Shown one piece after another: positions 8,019 through 16,004 of a stretch of 16,004 bases of DNA. Origin of the DNA: Syntrophus sp. (in: bacteria) (GTDB lineage: Bacteria; Desulfobacterota; Syntrophia; Syntrophales; UBA8958). Location: positions 1,824 to 17,827 of the forward strand of contig DMAT01000012.1 of assembly GCA_003451635.1 (NCBI GenBank), read 5' to 3'. Under the pieces are notes generated by a model that did not search any database, had not been told where the DNA came from, and saw only the letters and a program-made list of their open reading frames with translations. Position numbers and translations under genes: made by a program. Positions within the stretch are counted from its first letter, which is position 1. Every line of letters begins with the position of its first letter.

Positions 8019-8324
8019 CTGATGCTCCTCAGCCATGAGATATGGTGCAGTATGTTAACAATAAGGAACGCTATTTGTTGGCAAGTAAAGTGTTCTAATA
8101 CCTACTGGATATTATTGTAGCTGTCAAAAGGAAACTTTACCAGTATGCCAACTGATGCTGAATGCGGGGGGGAATGTCTCTCCAAATGGGTCTACCGATG
8201 GCCTGAATAAGCAAGGATAACCGGTTTTAGGCGGTAGAAGGCCGTGGCGAAACAAAGTGTCGTTTTCTCGGGAAGTCGGATAGACAGAGGTGGTCTGGTT
8301 TCTTTAAGTTAAGTTAAGGCATCC
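8019..8324 (-). promoter_or_regulatory. Noncoding gap between kinases B and A, probably carrying the leader of A
   Basis: This 306-bp gap is far larger than those between the other kinase genes, so A may have its own promoter. On the minus strand a perfect TTGACA (8127-8122) lies about 100 bases before ATG 8018, but no convincing -10 hexamer is found 16-18 bases downstream, so the promoter call is weak. An interrupted inverted repeat surrounds this box (listed separately). Near kinase B's stop there are three tandem TTAAG units at 8304-8318. TCTACCG at 8191-8197 can pair with CGGTAGA at 8232-8238. I see no coding frame and no typical terminator with a T run. Confidence 0.3.
8077..8152. repeat. 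Interrupted inverted repeat upstream of kinase A
   Basis: The left arm GTTGGCA-A-GTAAAGT (8077-8091) pairs with the right arm ACTTTAC-CAGTA-TGCCAAC (8134-8152). Two 7-bp blocks match exactly, and only the spacer inside each arm differs (one base against five). A 42-bp centre separates the arms and contains TTGACA on the minus strand. It may be an operator-like site, a structured leader element or the ends of a small decayed mobile element. No flanking target-site duplication is evident. Confidence 0.4.
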
Positions 8325-11300
8325 CTATTTCCTGTCCAGTTCTTTTCTCACCGCCATGCCGATGCGCTCCAATACGTAGGGTTTTCTGACATAAGCGCCG
8401 GCGCCCATGTTTTGGGCCTCCCTAACCCGGTCAGACTCGGAAAAACCACTTACGATGACGGCCTTCTGGACAGGACTTATTTCCAGAACCTTCTCATACG
8501 TCTCCGAGCCGTCTATACCCGGGTCCATAATCATGTCCAGAACGATCAGGTCCGCTTTGTTCTTTTTCAAGTATTCAACAGCCTCTTCGCCGCTCGCGAC
8601 GGTGCTTACGCTGTAGTTGAGCTTGGTTAGCATCCGGGAGGCCAGTTCACGCTGCCCCTTGATATCGTCTACAACCAATATCGTTTCACCTCTCCCCATG
8701 TATTCAGACATGGATACGGATATCTGTTCACTGTCTATATCTTCTCTCGTTATGGGGAAATAGAGGGCAAAGGTTGTTCCCTTCCCTTCCTCGCTCTCAA
8801 CATTGATATACCCGTTATGATCCTTGATCGTTCCCCAGACCACAGCGAGGCCAAGGCCGGTCCCACTTCTTCCCATGATCTTCTTGGTATAGAAGGGCTC
8901 GAAGATGCGCTTGACATCTCTCTCCAATATCCCTTCTCCCGTGTCGGAGACGGTAAGGACAACATAATCCCCTTCACGGACATTGTCATATCCGTGAATC
9001 GGCATGTCCATGTATCGATTGCGAGTAGCGATTTTCAAGACGCCGCCGTTCGGCATGGCTTCGACGGCGTTCGATACTAAATTAGCGATCGTTTTGCCCA
9101 GATGCACGGGAGAACCCATGATGTTCAGGAGGTCTGATTCGAGGTCCGTTATTAATTTGATGTGGGGGTTGTTGGAAAACACCCTTTCAAACTCCGGCGT
9201 TTTCAGCCAATCTGCAATGGCGGCATTCAGATTGGCTGCCTTCTTGGTCTGCACCCCCCTCCGTGCCAGGGTAAGAAGATCCTGAACGATTGCGGCAGAG
9301 CGATTTCCACCATCCAATATCTTCTTCAAATCATCTCTCATGGGATTTGATTTGTCCATCTCGTCGATAAGCATCTCCGCATAGCCTACCACAATGCCCA
9401 GAACATTATTCAGGTCATGGGCAACACCGCCGGCCAGCAGTCCCAATGATTCCATCTTCTCCGCCCGCTGTAGGCGTTCCTCCAAATCCCGGCGTTCTGC
9501 TTCCGCCTGCCTACGTTCCGTGATATCGCGAATAGACTGAATGGCCCCTACGACTTCTCCTTTGGAATCATAGAGTCGGGAGGCATTGCCCCAAAGATAG
9601 GCCCCTTTGCCGCCGAATGCGTGCGGCACGTAAACCTCTCCGGAGAGAACAGCTACCTGGCGTTGAACTTCATCATAAGATTTTCTTAAGAACTCGTCAT
9701 CCTCTGAAAGGATAAGATCGATAATAATTGGCCTTCGCTCACCATAAAAAGGAATTGCGTACTCATAATTGCCCCTTCCAATCATTTCTTCCGCCTTTAT
9801 TCCTGTCATGGAAGCAATTGCATTATTCCAGGCGGTCACTATCCCGTTTTTGTCAATCACAAAGGTCGCATCGGGCAGAAAATTGATGACATCAGCGAGA
9901 CTCCTTTGATAGTCCTTCAGTACATCCTCGTAATGCTTTTGCTTGGTTATATCGCGAATGATTTCTATTATACCTTTGATATTGCCCTTCTGATCGCGCA
10001 GCGGTGTTGCTTTTGCGTAAACCCACGCTCCCTTATTGTTGTACAGGGCGTGGCAGAAGGCTTCCGCCACGAGAGCTTCGCCTTCACGGCGAAGCTGCGG
10101 ATATTTTGTGGAAAATTCTTCGTTGTCGCTCATAACCAGATCCATCAATTGCGGTCGCGCCTCTCCATAAAAGGGGATAGTGTAGGCATAGTCACCTTTG
10201 CCGAGCATTTCCTGGGCTGGAATACCCGTCATTTCTTCAATCGCCCGATTCCAGATGATGACGCGCTTATCATTATCAATCGCGAGAGTAGCGTCCGGGA
10301 GAAAATCGATGATGTCCGCCTGCTGCTGTTCACTCTTCCTCAACTCCTCCTCGATTTGCTTGAGACCGGTAACGTCGACGACAAAACTCAGAGAGGACGG
10401 CAAACCATCCCAAAGGATTACCCTGGAACTTATTTTCAGCCACTTTACTGTTCCATCAGGTCTCAAAATCCTGAACGTATAGTCCGTTTCAACGCATTCA
10501 CCTTTCATTCGATTCAAGTGACGATTTCGCACCATCTCGCGGTCATCGGGATGCATAAATGAAACGAACGGTCTCGATGTGATGGTGTCTTCAGAACATC
10601 CCAGTATTTCCAGCAGGGCAGGATTGGCAAATTGTATTGTCTCTCCCCGGGCAATCAGGATTCCTTCTCCGGCACTCTCAAACAAAAGGCGGTACCTTTC
10701 TTCACTCTTCTTCAGTGATTCCTCTGCTCTCCGACGATCAGTGATATCTTCAAAAGTTGCCACAATTCGGTTTGTTTTCCCCAGTTTTTCGCCGGTCCGG
10801 GACACGCTGTTGCGGCAAATGATTTCTGTCCCATCTTTACGAACAAAGGGGTGCTTAGACTCAAAGGTGACGACCGGCATTTTTCTCAACCATGAGTAGA
10901 GCTTGGCGCCGTATTCCTTCCATTCCTCTTCATTCCGGAACAGTATCCTGGTACTCTTTCCGATCAACTCCTCCGGCTTCCACCCGAAGACATTTTCCAT
11001 CGCGGCATTGGCAAAGAAAATGCTTCGATTCTCCACACCGAACAGGCCATGAGGAACGGACATCAGGATTGATTTTCCAAGTTCGTCGCTCTCCTTAATG
11101 ACCTTCTCCGCACGCTTGCGGTCTCGAATATCCAGAATAAATCCCTCAATACCAAGGGCGTTCCCATCCTTATCGTAATAATACCGGCTGCTTGTTGAAA
11201 CGGGCATCGGTGTTCCATCCTGATGTTTAAGGACAACCTCGTAATCATGGACCTGCCCATCCTCCTTCATTATTGATAAGAATTTGACCCGTTCTTCGGG

Positions 11301-11963
11301 AAACATGTAGAGTTTGTCCGCAACACTTGATCCCAAAATATCACCGAATGACTCATACCCTAAAAGCGCGAGGCCCGAGGGACTCATCATAATGAGATTG
11401 CCTTGCCCATCGGTTCGATAATAAACATCCAGTGTGTTTTCGATGATGTCTCGATAACGTTCCTCGCTTTCCCGCAGCGACTCCTCCGCCAGCTTCAGAT
11501 CGGTTATATCAATCAGCGTTCCGTTTGCACCAATAAATGTACCGTTTTCTATTCTCGGTTTCGTATTGGTCCGCACCCATCTGAATTCGCCTGATTTATT
11601 CTTTATTCGATAGACCAACGGCTTTTCCACACCGGCGCTGAGCTCCAGGAACCGCTTGGTCAAAAGATCACGATCATCCGGATGAATAAGTTCGATAAAG
11701 TTCTTTCCAATGACATCATCCCGGTCATAACCCCAGACATCTTTATCACCCTGACTGAAGTAAAGAACCACTCCCCGATGATCAATCTCGAAGACGATAT
11801 CACCGCTGCTTTCCACCATCAGCCGAAATCTTGATTCACTCAGCGACAGGGCTTCTTTCTCTTTCAATACCGCAGACAGGGCATCATCCAATTCCGCAAC
11901 CCGTTTTCGAAGCAGTAATAGTTCATCAATTGAACTCGCCGCAGTATTTGATTCATTGCTCAT
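8325..11963 (-). CDS. Kinase B: soluble hybrid histidine kinase, 6 PAS + HisKA + HATPase + receiver
   Basis: A 1,212-residue cytosolic hybrid kinase with no membrane segment. A coiled coil (about 12-45) leads into PAS1 46-160, PAS2 167-290, PAS3 291-418, PAS4 419-540, PAS5 547-673 and PAS6 686-816. HisKA has His849 in GGVAHDLNNVL; HATPase at about 946-1061 has NLVSNAVEAM, DTGEGI and GTGLGLAVVWG; the receiver at 1091-1206 has acceptor Asp1143 and Lys1194. All catalytic positions look intact. I chose ATG 11963, which gives MSNESNTAASS and follows AGGGA at 11974-11978. A longer frame reaching 12053 would overlap gene C and add 30 residues (MRGWDWLCVRN...) unlike this family. It starts 46 bp after C stops, so it is probably in one operon with C and D. 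The last 666 residues are collinear with kinase A. The stimulus is unknown; PAS domains could sense redox state, ligands or light. Confidence 0.92.
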   Translation of the reverse strand: MSNESNTAASSIDELLLLRKRVAELDDALSAVLKEKEALSLSESRFRLMVESSGDIVFEIDHRGVVLYFSQGDKDVWGYDRDDVIGKNFIELIHPDDRDLLTKRFLELSAGVEKPLVYRIKNKSGEFRWVRTNTKPRIENGTFIGANGTLIDITDLKLAEESLRESEERYRDIIENTLDVYYRTDGQGNLIMMSPSGLALLGYESFGDILGSSVADKLYMFPEERVKFLSIMKEDGQVHDYEVVLKHQDGTPMPVSTSSRYYYDKDGNALGIEGFILDIRDRKRAEKVIKESDELGKSILMSVPHGLFGVENRSIFFANAAMENVFGWKPEELIGKSTRILFRNEEEWKEYGAKLYSWLRKMPVVTFESKHPFVRKDGTEIICRNSVSRTGEKLGKTNRIVATFEDITDRRRAEESLKKSEERYRLLFESAGEGILIARGETIQFANPALLEILGCSEDTITSRPFVSFMHPDDREMVRNRHLNRMKGECVETDYTFRILRPDGTVKWLKISSRVILWDGLPSSLSFVVDVTGLKQIEEELRKSEQQQADIIDFLPDATLAIDNDKRVIIWNRAIEEMTGIPAQEMLGKGDYAYTIPFYGEARPQLMDLVMSDNEEFSTKYPQLRREGEALVAEAFCHALYNNKGAWVYAKATPLRDQKGNIKGIIEIIRDITKQKHYEDVLKDYQRSLADVINFLPDATFVIDKNGIVTAWNNAIASMTGIKAEEMIGRGNYEYAIPFYGERRPIIIDLILSEDDEFLRKSYDEVQRQVAVLSGEVYVPHAFGGKGAYLWGNASRLYDSKGEVVGAIQSIRDITERRQAEAERRDLEERLQRAEKMESLGLLAGGVAHDLNNVLGIVVGYAEMLIDEMDKSNPMRDDLKKILDGGNRSAAIVQDLLTLARRGVQTKKAANLNAAIADWLKTPEFERVFSNNPHIKLITDLESDLLNIMGSPVHLGKTIANLVSNAVEAMPNGGVLKIATRNRYMDMPIHGYDNVREGDYVVLTVSDTGEGILERDVKRIFEPFYTKKIMGRSGTGLGLAVVWGTIKDHNGYINVESEEGKGTTFALYFPITREDIDSEQISVSMSEYMGRGETILVVDDIKGQRELASRMLTKLNYSVSTVASGEEAVEYLKKNKADLIVLDMIMDPGIDGSETYEKVLEISPVQKAVIVSGFSESDRVREAQNMGAGAYVRKPYVLERIGMAVRKELDRK
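8328..10325. repeat. About 2-kb collinear paralogous repeat, copy 2 (3' half of kinase B)
   Basis: Partner of the 3108-5105 segment. Both encode PAS-PAS-HisKA-HATPase-receiver. In the 122-residue receiver I count about 17 differences by eye, so the copies are clearly diverged rather than recent exact duplicates. Confidence 0.85.
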
Positions 11964-12009
11964 GATCTGAATTTCCCTGATTTTAGTAATAGCTGATTTA
12001 CACTCACAT

Positions 12010-14790
12010 TCATCTGTCCAGTTCCTTACGCACAGCCAGTCCCAGCCTCTCAATCACATAGGGTTTCCTGAGATAATCTCCCGCCCCCAGAGCCTTGGCC
12101 TCTTTCACCCGGTCTGTTTCAGAAAACCCACTCACAATGATCGCCTTCTGCCTTGGATGGATCTCAACAATTGCTTTGTACGTATCAAGGCCATCCATGC
12201 CCGGGTCCATGATCATATCCAGAACAAGCAGGTCCGCTTTTTCGGTTCCAAGACATTTAACTGCCGCCTCGCCACTGGAAACCGTCTTCACCTTGTAGTT
12301 CAGCTTACCAAGTATCCTGGCTGCCAGCTCCCGCTGTTCTTTTATGTCGTCTATAACTAAAATTGATTCATCATTCCCGATGTAGTCGGACAAAGGTATT
12401 GCAGTCGGCACTATGGCAATCTCTTCTCTTATCACCGGGAAATAAAGGGCGATGGTCGTTCCTCTTCCAACTTCACTTTGAACGTTAATGTAGCCATTAT
12501 GATCCTTGACGGTTCCCCAGACGACGGCCAATCCCAGACCCGTTCCGCTTCTCCCCATGATTTTCTTTGTATAGAAAGGCTCGAAGATGTGCTTTATATC
12601 ACTATCGGATATGCCTTCGCCTGTGTCAGTGACAGAAAGAACGACGTAATCACCCTCATTGACGGCATCATAACCGTGGACAGGTTTATCCAAACTCTGG
12701 TTGCTCGTAGTAATGGTCAACATACCTCCTCCGGGCATGGCTTCCACAGCGTTTGCAACTAAATTTATAATCGTCTTACCAAGGTGCACGGGGGAACCCA
12801 TAATGTTCAATAAATCTCTTTCGAGGTAGGTTTTTAACCTGACACGGCGATTCAATGAAAACACTGCCTCAAACTCTGGTGTTTTTTGGTAATCCGTGAT
12901 GGTGGTATTCAGATTGATCACCTTTTGGGTCTGCACCCCTCTTCTCGCCAGGGTAAGCAGATCCTGAACGATTGCGGCAGAACGATTTCCACCTTCCAAG
13001 ATCTTCATCAAATCATCTCTCATGGGATTGGATTCATCCATCTCGACCATGAGCATCTCTGCATACCCCACCACAATGCCCAGGACATTATTGAGATCGT
13101 GAGCGACGCCACCGGCCAGCGTTCCCAGGGCTTCCATCTTCTCTGCACGGTTTAGGCGCTCCTCCATGATTCGCTTATCCTCCTCCGCCTGCTTGCGGTC
13201 GGAGATGTCGAATATTGCTCCAATCAAGCCAGCCAAATTCCCATTTTTATCCTGATAGGTGGCTTTGTTGAAAATGACATTGTGCCTTATTCCCGTTTTA
13301 TCGGCAGCTAGTGTCTCATAAATTTGAATACCTGGGTTGTTGAATAATTCGAGGTCAGCCCGGTAATAGATGTCGGCAATATCCTTTGGTGACACGTCAT
13401 ATACGTTCTTACCGAGCAATTGGTCTCTGGGGCCAAAGAAGGTCTCACAAGCCAGATTACATCCCAGGTAAATACCATTGATATCCTTGAAAAATACTGG
13501 AATTGGAATGGTATCGATGAGCACTTGCAGAAAATTTAGATGCTCATTCAGAGCTTCCTCCGCACGCTTGCGGTCGGAGACGTCACGGCTAATTGAGAGA
13601 ATATGCGGAACATCTTGCAGAACAATGATTTTGGCTGACATTAGGGCTGTGGTTACCGAGCCGTCCTTTCGGAGGAACTCGGCCTCAAGGTTCTCATAAT
13701 AACCTTTTTCTTTCAATCCACTTACCAGTTCCACCCGGTTGGCCGGATTGGACCAGATATTGATTTCCAGAGATGTCCTACCAATGACATCCTCTCGGGT
13801 AAAACCGGTCAGTTGCGTGAATCCTTCATTAATGTCCACATACAAACCGTCACTCAAGCGATTAATATTGATCGCGTCCGGACTCATTGAAAAAGCTAAC
13901 CTGAATCGCTCCTCGATCTCACGTAGCGCCTCTTCCATCCGCTTGCGCTCATTGATGTCGCGGGTGACACCGCGCACTTCCACACGGCCGCTCTCCGGGT
14001 TGGTGTAGTAGCTGGTGATCACTTCTGTCCAGACAATAGAACCATCTTTGCAAGGCTGCTCGACTTCATTGACGTAAAATTTACCAGGGGGCTCCTTTCC
14101 CGAAAGAAAGTCTTCTGACCGACTGCGAATAAGACTGATCAGGTGCGCGGAGGACTCTGCGGTGAGAGCTCTGGTCACCGGCTCAGCGAGAATCTCTTCC
14201 GGAGTGTACCCGCGCAGCCTCTTCACCGACGGGCTGACATAGCGAAAACACATCGTTTCGGCATCCAGTATCCACACCACGTCTTCGATGTTCTCAGTCA
14301 GAAGGCGATAGCGTTCCTCACTCTCCCGCAGCGCCTCCTCCATCTGCTTACGGGAGGTGATGTCATGGATGATCGAAAATAATATTTTGTCGTCCTGCGT
14401 AGTAATTGGCGAAGAATGTACCTCTACAGTTCTGATTTCTCCACTGGCAAGGCGGTGAGGGAAGATGAAATAGTTACGCTTTTGCTCCAGCGCCAAGATC
14501 CGTTGAAGGGCGACTTCATCGGCAGGCAGGGTATTTATTTCCTGGATAGTCATCTGACAAAGCTGCTCTTTTGAATATCCGTAAAACCGCGTCGCAGCAT
14601 TGTTGGCGTCGCGTATTACACCGGTCTTCTGGTCAATCAGGAGCATGATCGCATCATGTATGCGGAACATCAGGTGGAAACGTTCCTCACTCTCCCGCAG
14701 TTTATCTTCCGCCCTCTTGACTTTGAATGACTCTTCTTCGAGGACTCTGATTCTTTCTTCCAGGTCTTCATATGTGGGTTTTCTGGTCAC
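12010..14790 (-). CDS. Kinase C: soluble hybrid histidine kinase, 4 PAS + HisKA + HATPase + receiver
   Basis: About 926 residues, cytosolic. An N-terminal coiled coil (KPTYEDLEERIRVLEEE, residues 4-20) is followed by PAS1 about 35-155, PAS2 160-290, PAS3 291-415 and PAS4 416-540, the last with the FFKDINGIYLGCN pattern. HisKA has His564 in GGVAHDLNNVL; HATPase has NLVANAVEAM, DTGEGI and GTGLGLAVVWG; the receiver (806-926) has acceptor Asp858 and Lys909. I prefer GTG at 14790: it is preceded by GGAGGA (14806-14801) and puts the start right before the KPTYEDLEE motif, as is usual for relatives. The alternative ATG at 14814, eight codons earlier, has no visible ribosome binding site. Kinase-receiver similarity to A and B is high, but the four PAS domains are not shared. 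It lies 78 bp after gene D and 46 bp before B. Confidence 0.92.
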   Translation of the reverse strand: MTRKPTYEDLEERIRVLEEESFKVKRAEDKLRESEERFHLMFRIHDAIMLLIDQKTGVIRDANNAATRFYGYSKEQLCQMTIQEINTLPADEVALQRILALEQKRNYFIFPHRLASGEIRTVEVHSSPITTQDDKILFSIIHDITSRKQMEEALRESEERYRLLTENIEDVVWILDAETMCFRYVSPSVKRLRGYTPEEILAEPVTRALTAESSAHLISLIRSRSEDFLSGKEPPGKFYVNEVEQPCKDGSIVWTEVITSYYTNPESGRVEVRGVTRDINERKRMEEALREIEERFRLAFSMSPDAININRLSDGLYVDINEGFTQLTGFTREDVIGRTSLEINIWSNPANRVELVSGLKEKGYYENLEAEFLRKDGSVTTALMSAKIIVLQDVPHILSISRDVSDRKRAEEALNEHLNFLQVLIDTIPIPVFFKDINGIYLGCNLACETFFGPRDQLLGKNVYDVSPKDIADIYYRADLELFNNPGIQIYETLAADKTGIRHNVIFNKATYQDKNGNLAGLIGAIFDISDRKQAEEDKRIMEERLNRAEKMEALGTLAGGVAHDLNNVLGIVVGYAEMLMVEMDESNPMRDDLMKILEGGNRSAAIVQDLLTLARRGVQTQKVINLNTTITDYQKTPEFEAVFSLNRRVRLKTYLERDLLNIMGSPVHLGKTIINLVANAVEAMPGGGMLTITTSNQSLDKPVHGYDAVNEGDYVVLSVTDTGEGISDSDIKHIFEPFYTKKIMGRSGTGLGLAVVWGTVKDHNGYINVQSEVGRGTTIALYFPVIREEIAIVPTAIPLSDYIGNDESILVIDDIKEQRELAARILGKLNYKVKTVSSGEAAVKCLGTEKADLLVLDMIMDPGMDGLDTYKAIVEIHPRQKAIIVSGFSETDRVKEAKALGAGDYLRKPYVIERLGLAVRKELDR

Positions 14791-14800
14791 TGGTAAGTGT

Positions 14801-14806
14801 TCCTCC
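14801..14806 (-). promoter_or_regulatory. Ribosome binding site deciding the kinase C start
   Basis: GGAGGA on the minus strand lies 10 bases before GTG 14790. It sits inside the frame that would be translated from ATG 14814, which itself has only TTTGATCCTAT upstream. This supports the GTG start. Confidence 0.5.
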
Positions 14807-14868
14807 GGTTGCATATAGGATCAAACATTATCTGAACAACCATCACATTTATCGGCCATTCATTCAGC

Positions 14869-16004
14869 TCATGTCGGCTGTTTCTGCTCGTCCAATACAT
14901 CCCTTACGGTCCTTGCAAGTTCTTTGTGCCGCAAAGGCTTCATGATGAATCGCCTGATTCCCTCCTTCTTCGCCTGCTCTTCATCAATCAGATCACTATG
15001 GCCTGTACATAAAATGACCGGCGTCTCGGGACGGATTTTCCAAATTTCTTTCGCAAGATCAATCCCCGTCAGGCACGGCATGGTCATATCCGTGATGATC
15101 AGGTCATAAGCATTAGGATTATCTGTAAACATCTCCAGGGCCTGGACGCTGTCGATGCAATCAGTAACTTTATATCCTGACCGCTGTAACATGTCTCTGC
15201 CCAGTGCCGAAAGCATCGGCTCATCATCCACGAACAGGATGCCCTCATCACCACGACGGATTACCTCTGTTTCCGTCTCTGCTTTGGCTTCTTGATGCCG
15301 AATGGCGGGAATATATACCGTAAAAGTCGAACCGGATCCGGGAACACTGTCCACGGTAATAGCGCCCCCGTGGCTCTTTACAATCCCATAAACTACGGAC
15401 AGCCCCAACCCCGTGCCTTCCGATGCCCCCTTGGTCGTGAAAAAGGGATCAAATATTCGATTCATATTGGCAGGATCAATCCCGTATCCCGAATCACTGA
15501 CCTCCAGCTTCAGGTAGGAACCGGGTGGGAGATCTAAAGATCTTAACGGCGAATCGGAAGCACTCTCAAAAGGCGTCAACTTGATTTTCATTACACCGCC
15601 CTTCTTTCTCATGGCATGGGCGGCATTGGTGCAGAGATTCATCATGATCTGGTGGATCTGGGTGTGATTGGCAAGGACAATAATGGATTTCGAATCTATA
15701 CGCTGCTTGACTTCAATGGTCGTCGGTATTGTGGATCGGAGCAGCTTTACCGCTTCCTTGACAATATACCCAATATTGAGGGGCTTCTTATCGACGGCGG
15801 ATATCCTGCTGAAGGTAAGTATCTGACTGACAAGACTTGTCGCCCGTTCGCACGCCTGCAGGTACTGTTTTAAATCGTCCTGTCTAAGCCTTTCATCATC
15901 TTCCATCATCGCCAGTTCCGTATAGCCGATAATGGCGGAGAGAACGTTATTGAAGTCATGAGCGATACCACTGGACAAAGTGCCGATGGCCTCCATCTTC
16001 TGGG
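14869..16004 (-). CDS. Kinase D: C-terminal part of a hybrid histidine kinase with receiver (cut by window edge)
   Basis: The 5' end lies beyond the window; the visible frame continues to the edge as ...QK before MEAIGTL. The visible part starts at the kinase core. HisKA carries the phospho-accepting His 13 residues after the first visible Met step (SSGIAHDFNNVL). HATPase has MNLCTNAAHAM, DSGYGI, FDPFFTTK and GTGLGLSVVYG. A C-terminal receiver has FVDDE, the acceptor Asp in IITDMTMP, Thr in ILCTGH and Lys in IMKPL. It is complete as a kinase-receiver module, and the sensor domains are unseen. Its sequence differs clearly from A, B and C (AHDFNN, and a canonical DMTMP loop instead of DMIMDPG), so it is not part of their recent expansion. 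The Met at 15996 is internal and should not be taken as the start. It is the first gene of the visible minus-strand run. Confidence 0.9.
   Translation of the reverse strand, partial: QKMEAIGTLSSGIAHDFNNVLSAIIGYTELAMMEDDERLRQDDLKQYLQACERATSLVSQILTFSRISAVDKKPLNIGYIVKEAVKLLRSTIPTTIEVKQRIDSKSIIVLANHTQIHQIMMNLCTNAAHAMRKKGGVMKIKLTPFESASDSPLRSLDLPPGSYLKLEVSDSGYGIDPANMNRIFDPFFTTKGASEGTGLGLSVVYGIVKSHGGAITVDSVPGSGSTFTVYIPAIRHQEAKAETETEVIRRGDEGILFVDDEPMLSALGRDMLQRSGYKVTDCIDSVQALEMFTDNPNAYDLIITDMTMPCLTGIDLAKEIWKIRPETPVILCTGHSDLIDEEQAKKEGIRRFIMKPLRHKELARTVRDVLDEQKQPT

Noticed and set aside
8098..8127. Complete sigma-70 promoter built on TTGACA at 8127-8122
   Set aside because: No acceptable -10 hexamer at 16-18 bases; the best sequences (TAGGTA, AGGTAT) match only two positions. 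Kept as a weak remark only.
8130..8155. Sigma-54 type promoter around TTGGCATACTGG
   Set aside because: TGGCAT lacks a TTGC[A/T] element at the required spacing.
11964..12053. Longer N-terminus for kinase B starting at 12053
   Set aside because: It would overlap the end of gene C and add residues unlike the family; ATG 11963 has its own AGGGA and a typical coiled-coil start.
15994..15996. Met at 15996 as the true start of kinase D
   Set aside because: It is the Met of the conserved QKMEAIGTL H-box segment; the frame runs on to the window edge, so the gene is truncated by the window.

Overview
The window looks like a chromosomal segment of an anaerobic deltaproteobacterium (Desulfobacterota, perhaps a Syntrophus-like lineage). 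This is inferred from three things: very long soluble hybrid histidine kinases with many PAS domains, the kinase signature GGVAHDLNNVLG, and an N-terminal KPTYEDLEERI-type coiled coil, all common in that group. No rRNA or other taxonomic marker is present, so the assignment is tentative.

Layout. Positions 95-2260 (+) hold pbpC, a full-length class A penicillin-binding protein 1C. It converges, with an 8-bp gap, on genes that all lie on the minus strand. In minus-strand transcription order these are: a hybrid kinase truncated by the window edge (D, 16004-14869); a four-PAS hybrid kinase (C, 14790-12010); a six-PAS hybrid kinase (B, 11963-8325); a roughly 306-bp gap containing an inverted repeat; an eight-PAS plus GAF hybrid kinase (A, 8018-3105); a 147-residue hypothetical protein (3095-2652); and a small exported lipocalin-like protein (2595-2269). 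No tRNA, rRNA, CRISPR array or recognisable transposase was seen.

How the genes relate. A, B and C are a paralogous cluster. A and B share about 2 kb of collinear sequence at a constant offset of 5,220 bp, with no net insertion or deletion. It covers two PAS domains, the kinase core and the receiver, while the upstream sensor domains are unrelated. C shares only the kinase and receiver part. All have an intact phospho-accepting His, ATP-binding boxes and receiver Asp. None has an obvious membrane segment or a DNA-binding output, so any downstream partner (Hpt protein or response regulator) lies elsewhere.

The most notable point is that kinase A has a well-formed start (ATG at 8018 with a GAGGAG ribosome binding site) followed in the same frame by a TGA at 7890-7892. 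The stop lies just before the first PAS domain, and beyond it the frame stays open for about 1,600 codons. A is therefore either a very recent nonsense mutant, a recoded or reinitiating gene, or a sequence error. The hypothetical gene directly after A begins without a signal peptide or good ribosome binding site and may be a remnant truncated at the edge of the duplication.
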